Source: Crambe crambe (Eukaryota; Porifera; Demospongiae; Poecilosclerida; Crambeidae). Taken from it: a stretch of 64,000 bases of DNA. Below the pieces are notes generated by a model. It saw only the letters and a program-made list of their open reading frames with translations, was not told where the DNA came from and searched no databases. Made by a program: the position numbers and the translations under genes. The DNA lies in assembly GCA_963924555.1 (NCBI GenBank), contig OZ004587.1:868001-932000 (forward strand), written 5' to 3'. Shown piece after piece: positions 41,688-54,200 of this stretch (its first letter is position 1; each line of letters opens with the position of its first letter).

Positions 41688-42114
41688 CTTAATGTCACCA
41701 AAGAAAGAGTTTCAAGAGGGAGGGTCTGTACAAAGGACAGGTTGAGGTAGGTGGTCACCAGATGAGATCTTGGGAGTGGAAGGTGGGGGAAGAAAGAGCA
41801 CTGATCAAGAGACAAAAGTGTCTAAACGGAGAAAGAGTGTGCTCTTATAATCGACCCCTACGTATATGTCTTAGTGTTGTACAGCTAAAGAGAGTGTCTA
41901 CTGTTGTTGACTTAATGACAAGACTTGGTACGAGCCACGCCCCCTGAACGATGCAGGCAGTCAAATTCGGGCGCTATAGCCTATACACTCACACTAGGTT
42001 GGATTGAGTAGTGTACTAGTTCTACGTACACAGTAAACTGTATAACTCGAAGAACGATAGCTATGGCTACACTTAGCGAAAATCTTGGGTGTGGCTGGGA
42101 TAAACAAACCTCAC

Positions 42115-42124
42115 GCGCATGCGC
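42115..42124. promoter_or_regulatory. NRF1-type palindrome upstream of gene B
   Basis: GCGCATGCGC, same surroundings as 5047-5056; about 430 bases upstream of the ATG. Confidence 0.35.
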
Positions 42125-43255
42125 AGTTAATTAGTGACGATTATAATCATGAATATAATTATTTAATCATAACAATATAACCACACTATATAATCAGTGA
42201 TAGTAATACTTATAGAGTCTGTATTTGTGTCCTGATAGACTATAGCTTCATGTGTGATTCTTTATCGCATGCTAGACCGTTCAAATTCTGCACCATTAAA
42301 TTTTTAAAGGTCTTGCAAAATTGAAGATTTTGTCCTGACACCATCTTCAAGTAATATTATGGGTTGAATTAAAGGTTGGTTAGGATTGCTAGGTTGGTTT
42401 GCACTTGGTGCTTCCAGGATCTGAGAGAATGGAGTTGAGGAGTTCAAGGTGCAGTATACATCAATCAGGCTTGTTCCAGTAAACTTAAAACAACTTCTCC
42501 AATGACTCTAGCTATATACTCAATCCATACAAATGAAAAGCAGTAAAGTTATAACTGTCAGAATATCAATAAGAAAGTGTGCTAAATCCTTATCCTAGCT
42601 CTACAGTGGACTTGGAACCCAGCCTTTTGTCCTTTGTAGAGAGGCTGTCCTCCTCTGGAGGCTATAGAGTGCATACACTAAAGTTCTTTTAGATTGTCCT
42701 TTGTTGAGAGGATGGTCCTTTATCAAAGGTTCCACTGTATAACTATTAGCTATTGGATTCATAATAGCTGTATTATAACTCTAACTTAAGAAGTTCACCA
42801 TGGAGACTGTCCTCCACCTGCTGACAGAATTCCTCCAGTCCTAGCTAGCCTTATACCTGTAACCAGGTTCTTCTAGTTTCCACTGCAGAACTAAATGACC
42901 CACATCTTGTCCAGGTAGTCAACTAGCTCACTAGCTTGTCCCTCTCGACTTCTCCATTACATTTTGACCCTTAAAAGTTGCATCAGTGAATGCGCATGCG
43001 CAGTCTGTGGCCCAGAATGGGCGGGAAATTCAAACATGGTACACAGTCTCACCCAAGGAGAATGGAATGTAGACACCCAGGATGGGGTCTCTACAAGAAG
43101 CTGGGTCCTAAGAGTGTCTATACATTCAGAACCATGTAAAAATCAAAACAAGTTATGAATCATTGCACTGGATGATACAAGGTAGCATGATATTATATCA
43201 GTACAATAGGTGATAGAATGCTATGGTTGTGATGGCAACTGAATATTATTGACAG
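42125..43255. other. No gene seen
   Basis: Counterpart of A 5057-6240 with more divergence. A second GCGCATGCGC lies at about 42994-43003. Confidence 0.5.
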
Positions 43256-43523
43256 TTATTTTGGATGGTCTTGTTCAATTGAAGATTCCTTTAATCTGTC
43301 CTACTCACTTCCTTCAAGGTCTTTAAAATTTCTTCGCTTCTTTATTGAAGGAAACTCTGAAACAGCATATGAAGGAATGAATATCATTGGATTAAAATAT
43401 GGTACTTTAATAGGGTCTGTAATAGCAACAGGAAGACACAGAGTAAATCCACAGATTGATAAACAGAAGAGAGTACTATACATTCACAAGTTATTAAGGA
43501 ATAGGGTCCAACATATTTATCAG
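43256..43523 (+). CDS. Unidentified exon-like frame
   Basis: From an acceptor at 43255 to a GTAAAG donor at 43524 the frame is open for 89 codons (YFGWSCSIEDSFNLSYSLPS, FLRFFIEGNSETAYEGMNII, LIGSVIATGRHRVNPQ, VLYIHKLLRNRVQHIYQ). I do not recognise it. It lies in B-specific sequence and no partner exon was confirmed. Confidence 0.3.
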
Positions 43524-43565
43524 GTAAAGGGTCACGTCAGATATAACTAGTCCCAAAGTGATATC

Positions 43566-43787
43566 ATGGAAGGGAACAATCCGATATTGATCTTCTACTG
43601 TTGTTATGGAATCATTAGCTTACTGTTGGTATCTGTGATGTTGAGTATCCACACCACAGCTGGAGTCTCTCCCCAAAACTTTGAAGAGGTGAAGGTCCAG
43701 CCATCAAACCCTGTAGATTCACTGCAATACCAACACACAGCATGTGTATGTGAGCTTGAAAATACTGTCATGTATACATGCACGTAA
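43566..43787 (+). CDS. Possible small secreted peptide
   Basis: 73 codons from an ATG: MEGNNPILIFYC, then a hydrophobic run GIISLLLVSVMLS that could be a signal peptide, followed by a polar stretch with several Cys. No homology recognised; could be chance. Confidence 0.2.
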   Translation: MEGNNPILIFYCCYGIISLLLVSVMLSIHTTAGVSPQNFEEVKVQPSNPVDSLQYQHTACVCELENTVMYTCT

Positions 43788-44045
43788 GCTATTTTCTCTT
43801 TTCTGAGAGACATCTTTGCATGAAGTGACATGTGCATGGTCACAGGTGTGATTATTAAAGAAAATAACAGTTGGTATGTACTGAGTTATCTGAAAGTACA
43901 ACAGTGCAATACAGATGTGTCATGTATACATAGACTATGTTCTATTCACACCACTTTGACTGCCAGATAAGTTAGCCTAAATAATTAGATGTTGGTTTCG
44001 TCTAACCACACAAAATGGCTATAGGCTATAGTTATTAATTAATAC

Positions 44046-44137
44046 TTATTGCACACTCCTGCGTTGAATATCATGAAATATGCCCAACCGAGGGTAGTAA
44101 TAAATCTGATATTCAACAAAGGAGTGTGCAATAAGCA
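44046..44137. repeat. Hairpin element, 28-base arms
   Basis: CTTATTGCACACTCCTGCGTTGAATATC pairs with its complement at 44110-44137 apart from two bases. A second hairpin (ATTGAATACCGTGTATTATTCAAT, about 44306-44329) follows, so 44040-44395 is probably one or two MITE remnants. Confidence 0.6.
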
Positions 44138-44639
44138 TTTTATTATATATATTATGTGGATTCTACAGTTGGTTCCAGCCAGGCGGCTACATATGCCGTG
44201 TAGGAAGTTGTAATTAAAAGCTTGCCTATCATCTTCAAAAATGTTGGCCAAAAACGTTACTAGGCTAGTCTGCGCATGCGTAGACAAAGGCGTTGAATAA
44301 TGCCATTGAATACCGTGTATTATTCAATGGTAACGGACCAATCAGATTGCTTGAATCCACGTATATATATAATAATTATTATAATCCACCAAAAACAGAG
44401 ATAATAATCAACCGAAACGAGTTCCCTGTAATTATTGTACAGATATTAATTTTTGCTCTGCCCAGTTTTTCAGGGATCCCTTCAGTTATTGTTTGAGCAT
44501 ATATAGTTGGTTGTCAAGTTGCACTTGCTACATGTGTATAATTTTGATGATTTCTACAGCGGATCCACCTATTACTAATACTAATCTACCAAGAGGGTTT
44601 TCCTGTAATTAGAGCAGTTTGTGATTTGGAATGAATTTT

Positions 44640-45066
44640 ACCTGTATGTCTGTTCTTGCATTGGTTGGTCCTGTCTGGCGGTAGTAATCGATAGTGAAGA
44701 GGTCAGCATTCTGTTCACGTGGAGGAATAGAAAAAGTAATGGCAACTCTGATGGGGCCAGTTCGTGTGGTGCTCTCAACCACAGGTGCTTCAATTACAGC
44801 TGCATTTTAATTACCACAGAAAATTTAAAGTTTTATCCCATGAATTTTCCTGCTATGATTATGGTGCTACAGAGAATTATTTTTTTCATGCAGCTAGAGT
44901 TATGGGGCCACGGGGGCCCCCAATATTTGTATCTTACTTAATTATTCTATGGTAGAAGGAGAGTTGATCTTACTATTCTGAGTGAAGCGAGTGTCGTTGA
45001 AAAGGATTGCTGGACTCCAGCAGATGGTGGCAGATACAATAATTCGATATGGAACGAATGGCTCTA
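44640..45066 (-). pseudogene. Fibronectin-III-like exon fragments
   Basis: Exon at about 44984-45066 reads EPFVPYRIIVSATICWSP, resembling the LxPYTxYxxxVxA strand of FN3 domains; exon at about 44640-44790 reads FSIPPREQNADLFTIDYYRQ then a GTAAAAT donor, resembling the opposite half of such a domain. Order on the minus strand is inverted relative to a single domain, so these are pieces of a multi-FN3 gene or its debris. Confidence 0.35.
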
Positions 45067-47344
45067 AAATGTCACAGAAAACAAAGTTAGTTTATATTCA
45101 TGGTTCCAAATGGCAGGGATAATTCCAAACACGAGCCTTTTTGACATAGGTTTTAGCAATTTTGGTTCACAAGTATAGAAATGGTTGAAACTAATTTTTA
45201 GGGTACTACAGCACACCATTTTAGCTACAGGCCTAGCTTGGGAACAAAGGAGAGGGTGGGGGAGGGGTAGTTCCAACCCCCTCAACCCAAATTAAGTATG
45301 GCGGTAGAATGGCATGAGAATTATTGGCCTTTGAACTTTACTGCTATAGCTCTATCACATGATTGTAATTTATATGCAAGTATACTGGATCTGACTAATC
45401 CTCCTACAAGATACGACACATGTCTAGTTAATAACATACATTATAATGTCATCTCATGATCTTCACTCTCTGACATTCAATAGCTACTACATTCATGTAC
45501 CACTGACCATAGGAAGGGGGTTGGTCCATGCCCCCCATGATGTGGATGGTGGAGGGTGGGGGGTTAGGGTTGTAGGGAACTGCTGGCATTCCCTTGCGAC
45601 AAACCTTACAGAGGAGGGGCCATTCTAGTTATGGAGGTTATCAATTTGTTGACCCTTTTTCCATATGGTTGCCAAGGAAACCAATCTCACAAACTAATGA
45701 CAAGGACTTGCAACTCATACATGTTATAACACATACAAACAAAAGAAGCTTTACCAATGGAAAAACAATAAAAAACTTCTCACCAATCGCTTGAGATCAG
45801 TGGCTAATTTTTGGTGAACATAATTCTCTACAAAATTACAGAAACTTTTTTTTTTGATCTCTAGCCTCGTGATATACATGACAAGATTTGCTATCTGAAA
45901 TTCTAGGCAACTTCTGTTCACCTATTCAGATAATAGCTGTATGCAAATTTTTGGCTCACTTTGTTTTGGAGATACAATGCATTTCATTTAGTCACTGAAT
46001 TTTAATTAAATAGGGTTCAGCACATAATTTTTGGGACTAATAGGAGTGCCAGAGCATCAGGCATAATTTGATAATACTAGACTCTGAACAAGAACTACAA
46101 TCCATTTTCTAGTATCCTGTAATAGTACAGACTAGTAACCTAATAGTATACTAACAGTATACTAGTTAGTCAGCAAGTTCAGCAAGACTAGTCATGTGAC
46201 TACAGACTATATAGAAACATCAACGCCCGTGCTTCTATTTCTAGAGTTTGAAAAGGTTGTCCTGCACTTATACTGCAGCTAGTTGGATAATTTTATAGTC
46301 TTATCTTCAGATAGGATCAATCTACACACTATGTGATAGTTATTAAGAGGGGGTGGGGCATGGTGTGGCTAAAATACCTTAAGCCATAAAATTTAGATTA
46401 CCTTGTACATCTCAGGAACCACTGGTTGGAATCAGCTCATTTTTTGCATGCAGCTTTCATAAGCCAAGTAACAGTTAGTTTTTTTTTCTATAGACTTTTC
46501 AAATCACAAGGTTGGCATGAAAAAATCTGAATAAATATTGAAATTCAGAAAAACTCAATGTGAATACAGATAGAAAGAAAAAATTATCCAAGTAAGTCCA
46601 ACAGTTCCTGAGAATTACAGTCATTAGAAAAGTTGTTCATAGCACCCACGAAAATTAGGCAATTTTTTAGTGTGTGTGTTAGTGACATGGTACTCTATAG
46701 CTAGGATATTTTTGCTTATTGCAGCTCTGGAGTTATACTCCCCTAGCAACCATGTGTGGGCGGAGGGTTGGCAGCAACCTTAATGATGCAGTATGATATT
46801 TTAATGAGCAGAATAACGGACAAGACTTGGAGGAATTCTAGGGGAATTGGGGAATAGAATAATAGGGAGATTTGAAGCACATTTCCCTGAGGTAATTTTT
46901 TAACATATTTTTGAGGACCAATTTTTGGTCATGTTATGATTGGACTATCTCTTAGCCTCAAGGCTCAAATCTCAATATGATAGGACTCAATAACGACATG
47001 TCATTTTCCAATCAAATTGCTAAATGTCCAACCATAGGCAGAGTTGTCAGGAATGCCACATGAAATATCTTTATCACATGTGGTGACTTTATTGGAGGGT
47101 TGAATAGTATTGATATGGACATTTTACTTTTTGTGATTAGTTTGACAAAATGTCCTCACACTTTCAAAGTGTTATATTCAGCCATGATATGGACACCTTG
47201 AGTTTTGAACCAGGTACATTGATATAAATCATCAATATTGCAATTGGACACACAAAAGGGATAAATATTTTTTTATTTCGGGGTCCACATAATTTAAATT
47301 CTTCTCTCCCACTGATCTACGTACTTGTACGTTGAGGAACTCAC
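45067..47344. other. No gene seen
   Basis: B-specific up to about 46126, then collinear with A (6930 onward) with another B-specific block at about 46222-46785. Short low-complexity runs only. Confidence 0.5.
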
Positions 47345-47855
47345 CTAGAAGTTGACAGATCAGCTCTCTCTGTCTTTCATTCAGCACCTTCATCTCCAGT
47401 GTGGCACCTCCTCATCCCTGCACTTTGACCTTTAGACCCTCCACCATCACTCCCTACCAACAGTCGACTTTTTGTTGTTGTTTTTTCCACAGAAACTTTA
47501 CGCTTCACTTCATCCAGTGGATCAGTCAAAGTCTGCACCTCTGCCTGTACCATGAGTCCACAATAATGTCTGGGGGAAAAAAATATCACTAAAATTGATT
47601 TCCAGCACATACTTTTGCACTATGTACACATACATAGTTACAGTGATTATCATGTTAAAATAGAGTGTCTGTACAGTAGCTAGAAGTGGGTGTGGCACCT
47701 GCAGCTGCTCAAGAGTTGTAGTGGTGGTAGTATGTCATCTGCTGACTCAGCAGTTCCTGATACTTGATGGCCAGGTTGTTGTACTGACCTTCTCCACATG
47801 ACACACTCACCAACAACTGCTCTTGTCAGCTGTTCAGCTTGAAGAGGGTTGTTTC
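47345..47855 (-). pseudogene. Coiled-coil gene exons, better copy B
   Basis: Exon starting 47855 (NNPLQAEQLTRA, donor GTGAGT), a middle piece YNNLAIKYQELLSQQ, and a piece ending LNERQRELICQLL before GTGAGT at about 47345. The last is open here but stopped in A. One frame reads QAEVQTLTDPLDEVKRKVS. The parent gene is unidentified and the set is incomplete. Confidence 0.4.
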
Positions 47856-47866
47856 CTGTAATTATG

Positions 47867-49438
47867 TGTATAATTAATTATACATATCATACAGTAGGAG
47901 AGAACTCAGTCTCATTTTTGGTCTCAACATTAATTTGGTTCACTAGTTTGTCCTCTCTTTGAAGGGATTATCAAAACTAGAAATAAGTGATCCAATATTT
48001 GACTGGTCATAATCATAATTTGGTTGGACATGCAGTACTCCATAACACTAAAATTAGATTGGAAAACGGTTGGCAAATGACAAGTGACCAATAGTTATTT
48101 CTATACACATTACATGTGCACTAATGAAAGTTTTCTTTTTCTTTTCTTTTGAGTGTCATATTGGAGACTCCACTATTATCATGTCCCCATTAGTCCAAGT
48201 GAATACAAAGGGTATGTACCTGTCAACCTCAAGACATGGATATACTGGGGAAATGCAAAGTATTGTAAGCATGACGGAATATTTGACCCCCTTTGCTCAC
48301 AATTCTGTGGATTGTCCACAGTATTCAGAGAATACATTTGTTCCCTGGATTGTCCATGGATAAGAGACATCGTTACCCCAAATATGGATAGTCCATAAAT
48401 AGGGGGTGCTCTGTGGACTGAGAATACACTACTACCGGGTACCCCGGGCAGGACTAGAAAGTCACTGTGGTCACCGCTACACTGACATCAGATGAAGTTA
48501 GCCCTTCAGAGGCTGATGGAAAGGGATGGAACATTGTCCTTGACAGAGAACCTGCTAAGGTTAGTGAGGAAAACATGACTAATTTACACATAGGGTCCCC
48601 TGATTTTAAAAGGAAAGATTCATCTACTTGAAGAGTCATATTGACATTATTTCCAAGTCCCCCAAGACTTTTTTTTATATCTAACCCAATCCACTACTGA
48701 ACATTCCAACTGAACCCAATCTAGCTAAGAGTAAATGGACTAGACATGGAGTGTTACTTTATTAGTTGATGCTCCAAATAGTTTATACAACACTGACCAC
48801 TGACATGTGTTTTTAAGTGGGTACTGTCCCTACATGTCCTGATGCACACCACAAGGTTATTTTAGTGATGCAACATTGTTATTTATTGCATGACACACTC
48901 CATTGTATATCACAAAGTTACCTTAAAGTGCAGAGCACTCCAGTGATCACTACCAATCTCTCATCAACTTCAACCAAGGACCCTCCTACCTTAATATTTA
49001 TGAGTACAAAATATAGCAATTTCAATTCATCGTCTCCTCCCTCATCCAATTTAGTCAGCTAATATTGAATTTTGATGAGGCATTTCGGACAAATATTAAA
49101 ATTGGTAGAGGCCTCAGCATTTTATCCTTAAGATTCAAGTAGGTGTTTGGTTATCAGTAAAACTGATATTGAATATTGACCTCCCTCCCTCCCTCCCTCC
49201 CTCATGGAATCTGAAAATCTTGTGATGATAAACAGCATTTTTTTTTGTTTATGTGGCTCAATGTGAGATATTTACTGTATGGTACAAGACATAGGTCAGC
49301 TGACATGCCATGACAAGTACCAGTCTAGTCATGTGATCTGATGTTTAATTACCATGTGTGTCACATGATGATGTGATATTTTACTGACTCACTTGGAGCC
49401 AAATGTGACAGGTATAGGTCTAGTCATGTGATACTCAC
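47867..49438. other. No gene seen
   Basis: Collinear with A 8860-10235. Contains (CCCT)n near 49180-49202. Confidence 0.5.
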
Positions 49439-49527
49439 TTGGTGGCGTTAGTGTTATCTCCCTTGCTCTGGAGGTTGGGGGTGGGGTCACTGTCATCGTC
49501 ATTGAAGTCGTAACTTCCAGCTGCATT
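49439..49527 (-). pseudogene. Furin-type S8 exon, copy B
   Basis: Open exon with acceptor and GTGAGT donor reading NAAGSYDFNDDDSDPTPNLQ and ending DNTNATK. It matches the DVNDQDPDPQP...DNRHGTR part of furin, but the catalytic-region HGT is NAT, so it could not be catalytic. The downstream exons seen in A are missing. Confidence 0.65.
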
Positions 49528-49854
49528 CTAAAAGGAACATGTACACACTAGAGTGAGGCAAGCACACACATACAATGAATTCTAATATGTTCAATGAATT
49601 TACCATGCACAATGAATTCTAAGTAGAGCCTTAAACTGGTTCTGTCATTTATTTTATTGGATTGAATGAGACATGCCCTACATACATACATACATATGCA
49701 AAGTATTAGTTCATCCAAAAGTTAACACATGCTCATTTAGCATATACGTAGGTTGAGTGAGAGGCCAACTCTTCAACACTCCACCTTTCCTCTTAACCAG
49801 TGGAAACTCTATATGAAGGAATAAGGTGAAGAGTTATTCATTACTGAGGGGGTC

Positions 49855-51391
49855 TGTCACGCAAAATCCGGTCCCCCACCAAAAGTGGTCCCCCCGGACC
49901 AAAAGTAGCTGCCAAAAACCGTCCCCCCTTGCAAAAATTGGTCCCCTTGCGCAACCGTGCGCAATAATACAGCGTGCTCGGCTAGTTCTCTGTCATTTTT
50001 GGTGTCTGGCTGTGTCATGGATTCATGCTCTGAGACTGAAGAAGATAGAGAAGCTGTATTGGTGAGGGATGCGGTGCAATACCTTCAGAATGCTATTTAC
50101 CCTCCAGGTAATGCAACTACTAACTAGAGTCTATTGCTAGCCATACAGTACAGCCAGTAGTAAATCAGCTTGAGATTGTAGATACCTATATCACCACCCG
50201 TGCTAACGTTCTTTGTAGGAGCTACTAAGAATGAAAAGAGGGTCATTTATAGAAAGGCAGAGAGAATTATTGTGAGAAAGGGTGAAGTATTTTTCAAGAA
50301 GAAAGGTGGAGAGCAAGTGAGTTATACTGTAAATCTGCTATCATAGCTACCTGCAATAAAAATGTTAAAATATAATTACTATCTCAAGTTGCATTTTGCT
50401 ACAGGTGCATTATATCTCAGAGAGGGAAGAAAGATTGAGAATTTCGGAGTCTTGCCACTCAGAGCCAACTTCTGGACACCTAAGGTTGAAGAAAACAGTG
50501 GCACGTATTAATGAGAGATTCATTTGGCCTGGAATCATAAAAGATGTTAATGAATTTGTGAGTTATAATTCTGTCTATATAATTTATTCTGTGCTACCAG
50601 CATGCAAGCAATGGTCATAATATTAGCTATATCATTTTGGTGATGGCATAGGTTGACAAATGTGACGCTTGCCAGAAGTATCGGCACAACCATGCAAAAT
50701 TAGAAATGACCACTCAAATTAGCCAGTGCATGCAAGGCCATGGTGACCAGACATTTGAGATTGTTATTTTGAACCCTGTAGGTGGGTACGATTGTGGACT
50801 TTTTGCACTTGCATCAGCGTGTACAATGGCCAGGACCCCTCGACTATCAGATTTGACCAGGCAATGATACGGCAACATTTGATAGATGGGTTGTCAAACA
50901 AACTGTTAATGCCATTCCCTGGGAAAATTAAAAGGCGTGTGAAGAAGCTTGTACCAGCAAGAACAGAGGTGGTCAAGGTGTACTGCACATGCAGACTGCC
51001 GGATGATGGACATAAGATGGTTGAGTGTTACCAATGTAAAGAATGGTACCACACAAGTTGTGTCAAGATTCCCAGAACATATATAGACAATCGGAAGAAG
51101 TGGAACTGTGGTAGATGTATAATAGATGTAGCTATAATAATTTTATAGTGAGGCCATGCCCTATACTGTATAATTTTTTTTTCTCTTAGCTGTGTTGAGA
51201 TTATGAGTTAGGGGACTTACTTCAGTATGGAGGGGGACCATTTTTTGCTGCCAATTTTGGTCCGGGAGGGGGACCATAATTTGCTTGGGGGGACTGTATT
51301 TGGCAGCCAATTTTGGTCCGGGGGACTGATTTTGGCAGCTACTTTTGGTCCGGGGGGACCGCTTTTGGGGGGGACCGGATTTCGTGTGACA
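49855..51391 (+). mobile_element. Ginger-like element, internally deleted
   Basis: Inverted repeats start TGTCACGCAAAATCCGGTCC; the right end is the near complement. The termini are unusually rich in GGTCCCCC / CCAAAAGT words. GGTC flanks both ends (49851-49854, 51392-51395), and A has the empty site at 14904-14907. A TGTNR start and 4-bp duplication fit Ginger transposons, whose transposase is related to gypsy integrase. Confidence 0.75.
50017..51148 (+). pseudogene. Ginger transposase gene lacking its DDE core
   Basis: Exons 50017-50107 (MDSCSETEEDREAVLVRD), about 50220-50317 (VIYRKAERIIVRKGEVFFKK), 50405-50557 and from about 50652. Together they give an integrase HHCC finger: CHSEPTSGH, FIWPGIIKDV, then CDACQKYRH. 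Directly after it, where the DDE core should follow, the frame passes to GGYDCGLFALASAC, the Cys-containing C-terminal part of a Ulp1/C48 protease. One base out of frame (near 50820) it continues GQDPSTIRFDQAMIRQHL and a PHD finger (VYCTCRLPDDGHKMVECYQC, WYHTSCVKIP, WNCGRC). So the catalytic core and the Ulp1 N-terminal part are deleted and a frameshift follows. Confidence 0.7.
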
Positions 51392-51419
51392 GGTCTATGT
51401 CAGCATTGGGTAAGGGGTC

Positions 51420-51650
51420 TTCACAGTAAAATATCCACAACTTGTAACAGGTCTGGACTGCTCTACCAGGGTCAGTAATAGGTCAGTGAAATCTAACAGG
51501 TCTGTGTAACAGGTCCATATTTTTGGACTGTATCAGACCTGCTGCCTCACAGACTGCCTACAGATCAAAAATTAGTACTTTGGTGCACAGGGTGTACTGA
51601 TTTTTTTTTACGTACCTGCCTACAAGTCGTAGATTTTTTGTCAAATACAC
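51420..51650. mobile_element. Old degenerate MITE, copy B
   Basis: Same remnant as 14936-15165. Confidence 0.6.
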
Positions 51651-54200
51651 CAGTTCAGGGGTCAGAAAAGTTAAGAGTATCACGTACCATAACTAGTTTA
51701 AATGAACATGAAGCATAACTTCATTATTGGGGACCTGAACTCAGGTACATTTGTAGTATTCGTACTATCAGAAATACTTACTGTTCTTGTTCGTGGGTCT
51801 TCCTTGGATCGTGATAGATCCCACACAATGAGCTCCTCCGTACATCCTCCAGCTACTTAGCTCAGCTGTTTCAGATGTTCGTTCTAGTCCTCAGCTCAAG
51901 ATAGAAAAGGCGGAGCTAGTGGGTGTGGCTGTACGATATTAATAGGTGCATGCGCAGTTCTCTATCACTGGATGGACTACTACCTCAATATACTAATAGC
52001 GGATGCAAGATGTAGTACAGAGGATATTTGGATGGTGTGCTGGATTCTGGTGGCTGATATGAGAGCTCAGTATATTCCTCCCCGAATATATTGAAGTTAC
52101 ATAGCTAGCATGGCAGTCCTTGAGATGAGAGGAAGCAGTGGACCTCAGTCTGGCTTGTGCATCATGTGACCATCAATAGCATATGTCATCCATGCAACAT
52201 CATCTTCAGAAGACTGACAGTGAACCAAACAGGAAGGGTACTTTGTGCCAACTAAGCGGCCAATCTTGATCATACGTAGCCACTTTAGAGAGACATGATA
52301 TCAAGCTCACACGACCACTTTATTTGGACTGGCTTGGACAGCAAGTTAGCAAGGATTGGATTTATTAATTGACATGCAAGGTCTTCCACAAATCTGCACA
52401 CAACTACTTTCTCTGCTGAAGGATCTCATTTCATATGGCCTTAGGCAATCAGTCTAAAACTTATTAGGATGTAATGACATCTCTGCAGCACTCTGGGGTG
52501 GAATAATAGCGATAGAGTAGTTAGGGCCTGCATATCATGGAGGGAGAAGTTGAGACAACTTACTATCATGTACACCAGAAGACAAAGACAGTCATGTAGG
52601 AAATGTCAGACCTACATTCCTCTTGATACTTTAAAGCTTAGCTATTGCAGCTTCTGTGAATGGAGTACGTAGATGGATGAATAGCCAATGTGCATGCATT
52701 TATAGGGTGAACAAGAAATACACATGCATAATTGTTCCTTAGTTAACTATCTTCTCTCACGCAAAGAATTGAAAATGTTAGGAGAAATCAGATCCATTAT
52801 GTATTAGCTATGTATGTGAGTGAATAAAATAAGTCTTCCCAAGTGTGTCCTTCAGTAATCTCGTCTCTATCTGTGCAGGTCTGATGGTGTGGTAGCTGTA
52901 CGAGACCAATTAGCTACCAGTGTTACCATGGATCATCATTCAAGATCATAATGCAGGCCCAGGCTGGATTTGAGTCACAGAGAATGTCGAGAAGATTGTA
53001 AGAAAGCAGGGGATGAGGGAACTGTATGATGACTGCCTCCCTATACACCCTCATGGGGTCTACTGGTCCACATCCATGGACATTAGTGTTATCAGTAGCT
53101 AGTGCTTATTCTCAGGATGGGAAAGGAATGAACAGTCAGTCAGGGGAGAGATATAATGTTGCTAACTGCCTTTAGCTCTTGCCTTCAGCTAAATGATGTG
53201 ATGTGTGGGCAACTATCAAATAGATAATTCACTTCTTATGTGGGTGCATGAACCTCCAACCTCTGTATTTGCATGTGGTCCCTTTTAATAAAGATCATTA
53301 GAGGTCAATGGACAAGCATGCATCCAGCATCCATGGAAATAAACAACATGCAAGAATTCTTCTTGTGTGGGTGCTACATAACTACGTAAGCTTCCAGAAT
53401 GTCATTCACTTTGCTGAATTGGTTTTCTACTGTTTGTCAGGAGATAATGTGGCCAAACTAGTTTCACAATGTAGTTTAAGAGTACGATTTTTATGAAAGA
53501 AAGCCATCAGAGCATCATGTCTAATCACGGGGCATTCTGGAGGATGATAATGTATGAATAAAACTCACTTCATGTGAAAAAAATTTCAAAATGGTGCGTG
53601 CCAGAAAGCCTCTCACAGTTATTCTTGCAATAGATTAAGGTGACTTTATCATGTTCAAGTAGAATGTGAAGGATTTAGTGAACACTGTGTAGTTAGAACA
53701 TTGTGTAATTATAATGTGTGCAACTGATTCTTGTGGTTTGTGGTCAGTTAATGTAATTATGGTCTTGTGGTTTTTTTGGTGACTGTATTAGTGACTCTCA
53801 GTGTGTGATTGTTTATGATAAATTGATAAATTGTTCTAGTGAGAGATCCTCCACATAAAAGGAAAATACATCATCTTCTTATCCTTAAGCCCAATAGAGT
53901 ACAACTTTGTCATTAAGTCACCATGGAGATGTCATCGTATGGTAGCCAGTACCATTCATTTCACTCTTCCCAATAGAAAAATATTTAATAGTCAAAAAAG
54001 TTCTTGTCACAAAAATTAATAATTAATAAGTACATTACCAATCAGATAATTGTCATGAACGATACAGAAATTGTGTTAGCATGAAGTGTAGAAAAAGCTA
54101 CAGCATAATTTCAAGATAATTCTAGTGACCAAATGAAAGTGTTGAGTGAGGGAAAGCAGAAATGAGCACAAGACAATAGTGGTGGATGAGGAGGGAAGCG
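51651..54200. other. No gene seen; holds three empty sites
   Basis: Collinear with A flanks: empty site of the KDZ element (51979-51984), of the 965-bp element (52463-52465) and of the LTR element (53682-53686). No coding motif. Confidence 0.6.

Noticed and set aside
50764-50830. Intron between the Ulp1-like segment and the PHD finger of the Ginger gene
   Set aside because: Ulp1 similarity continues directly across in a shifted frame with no GT-AG pair, so a one-base frameshift is simpler.
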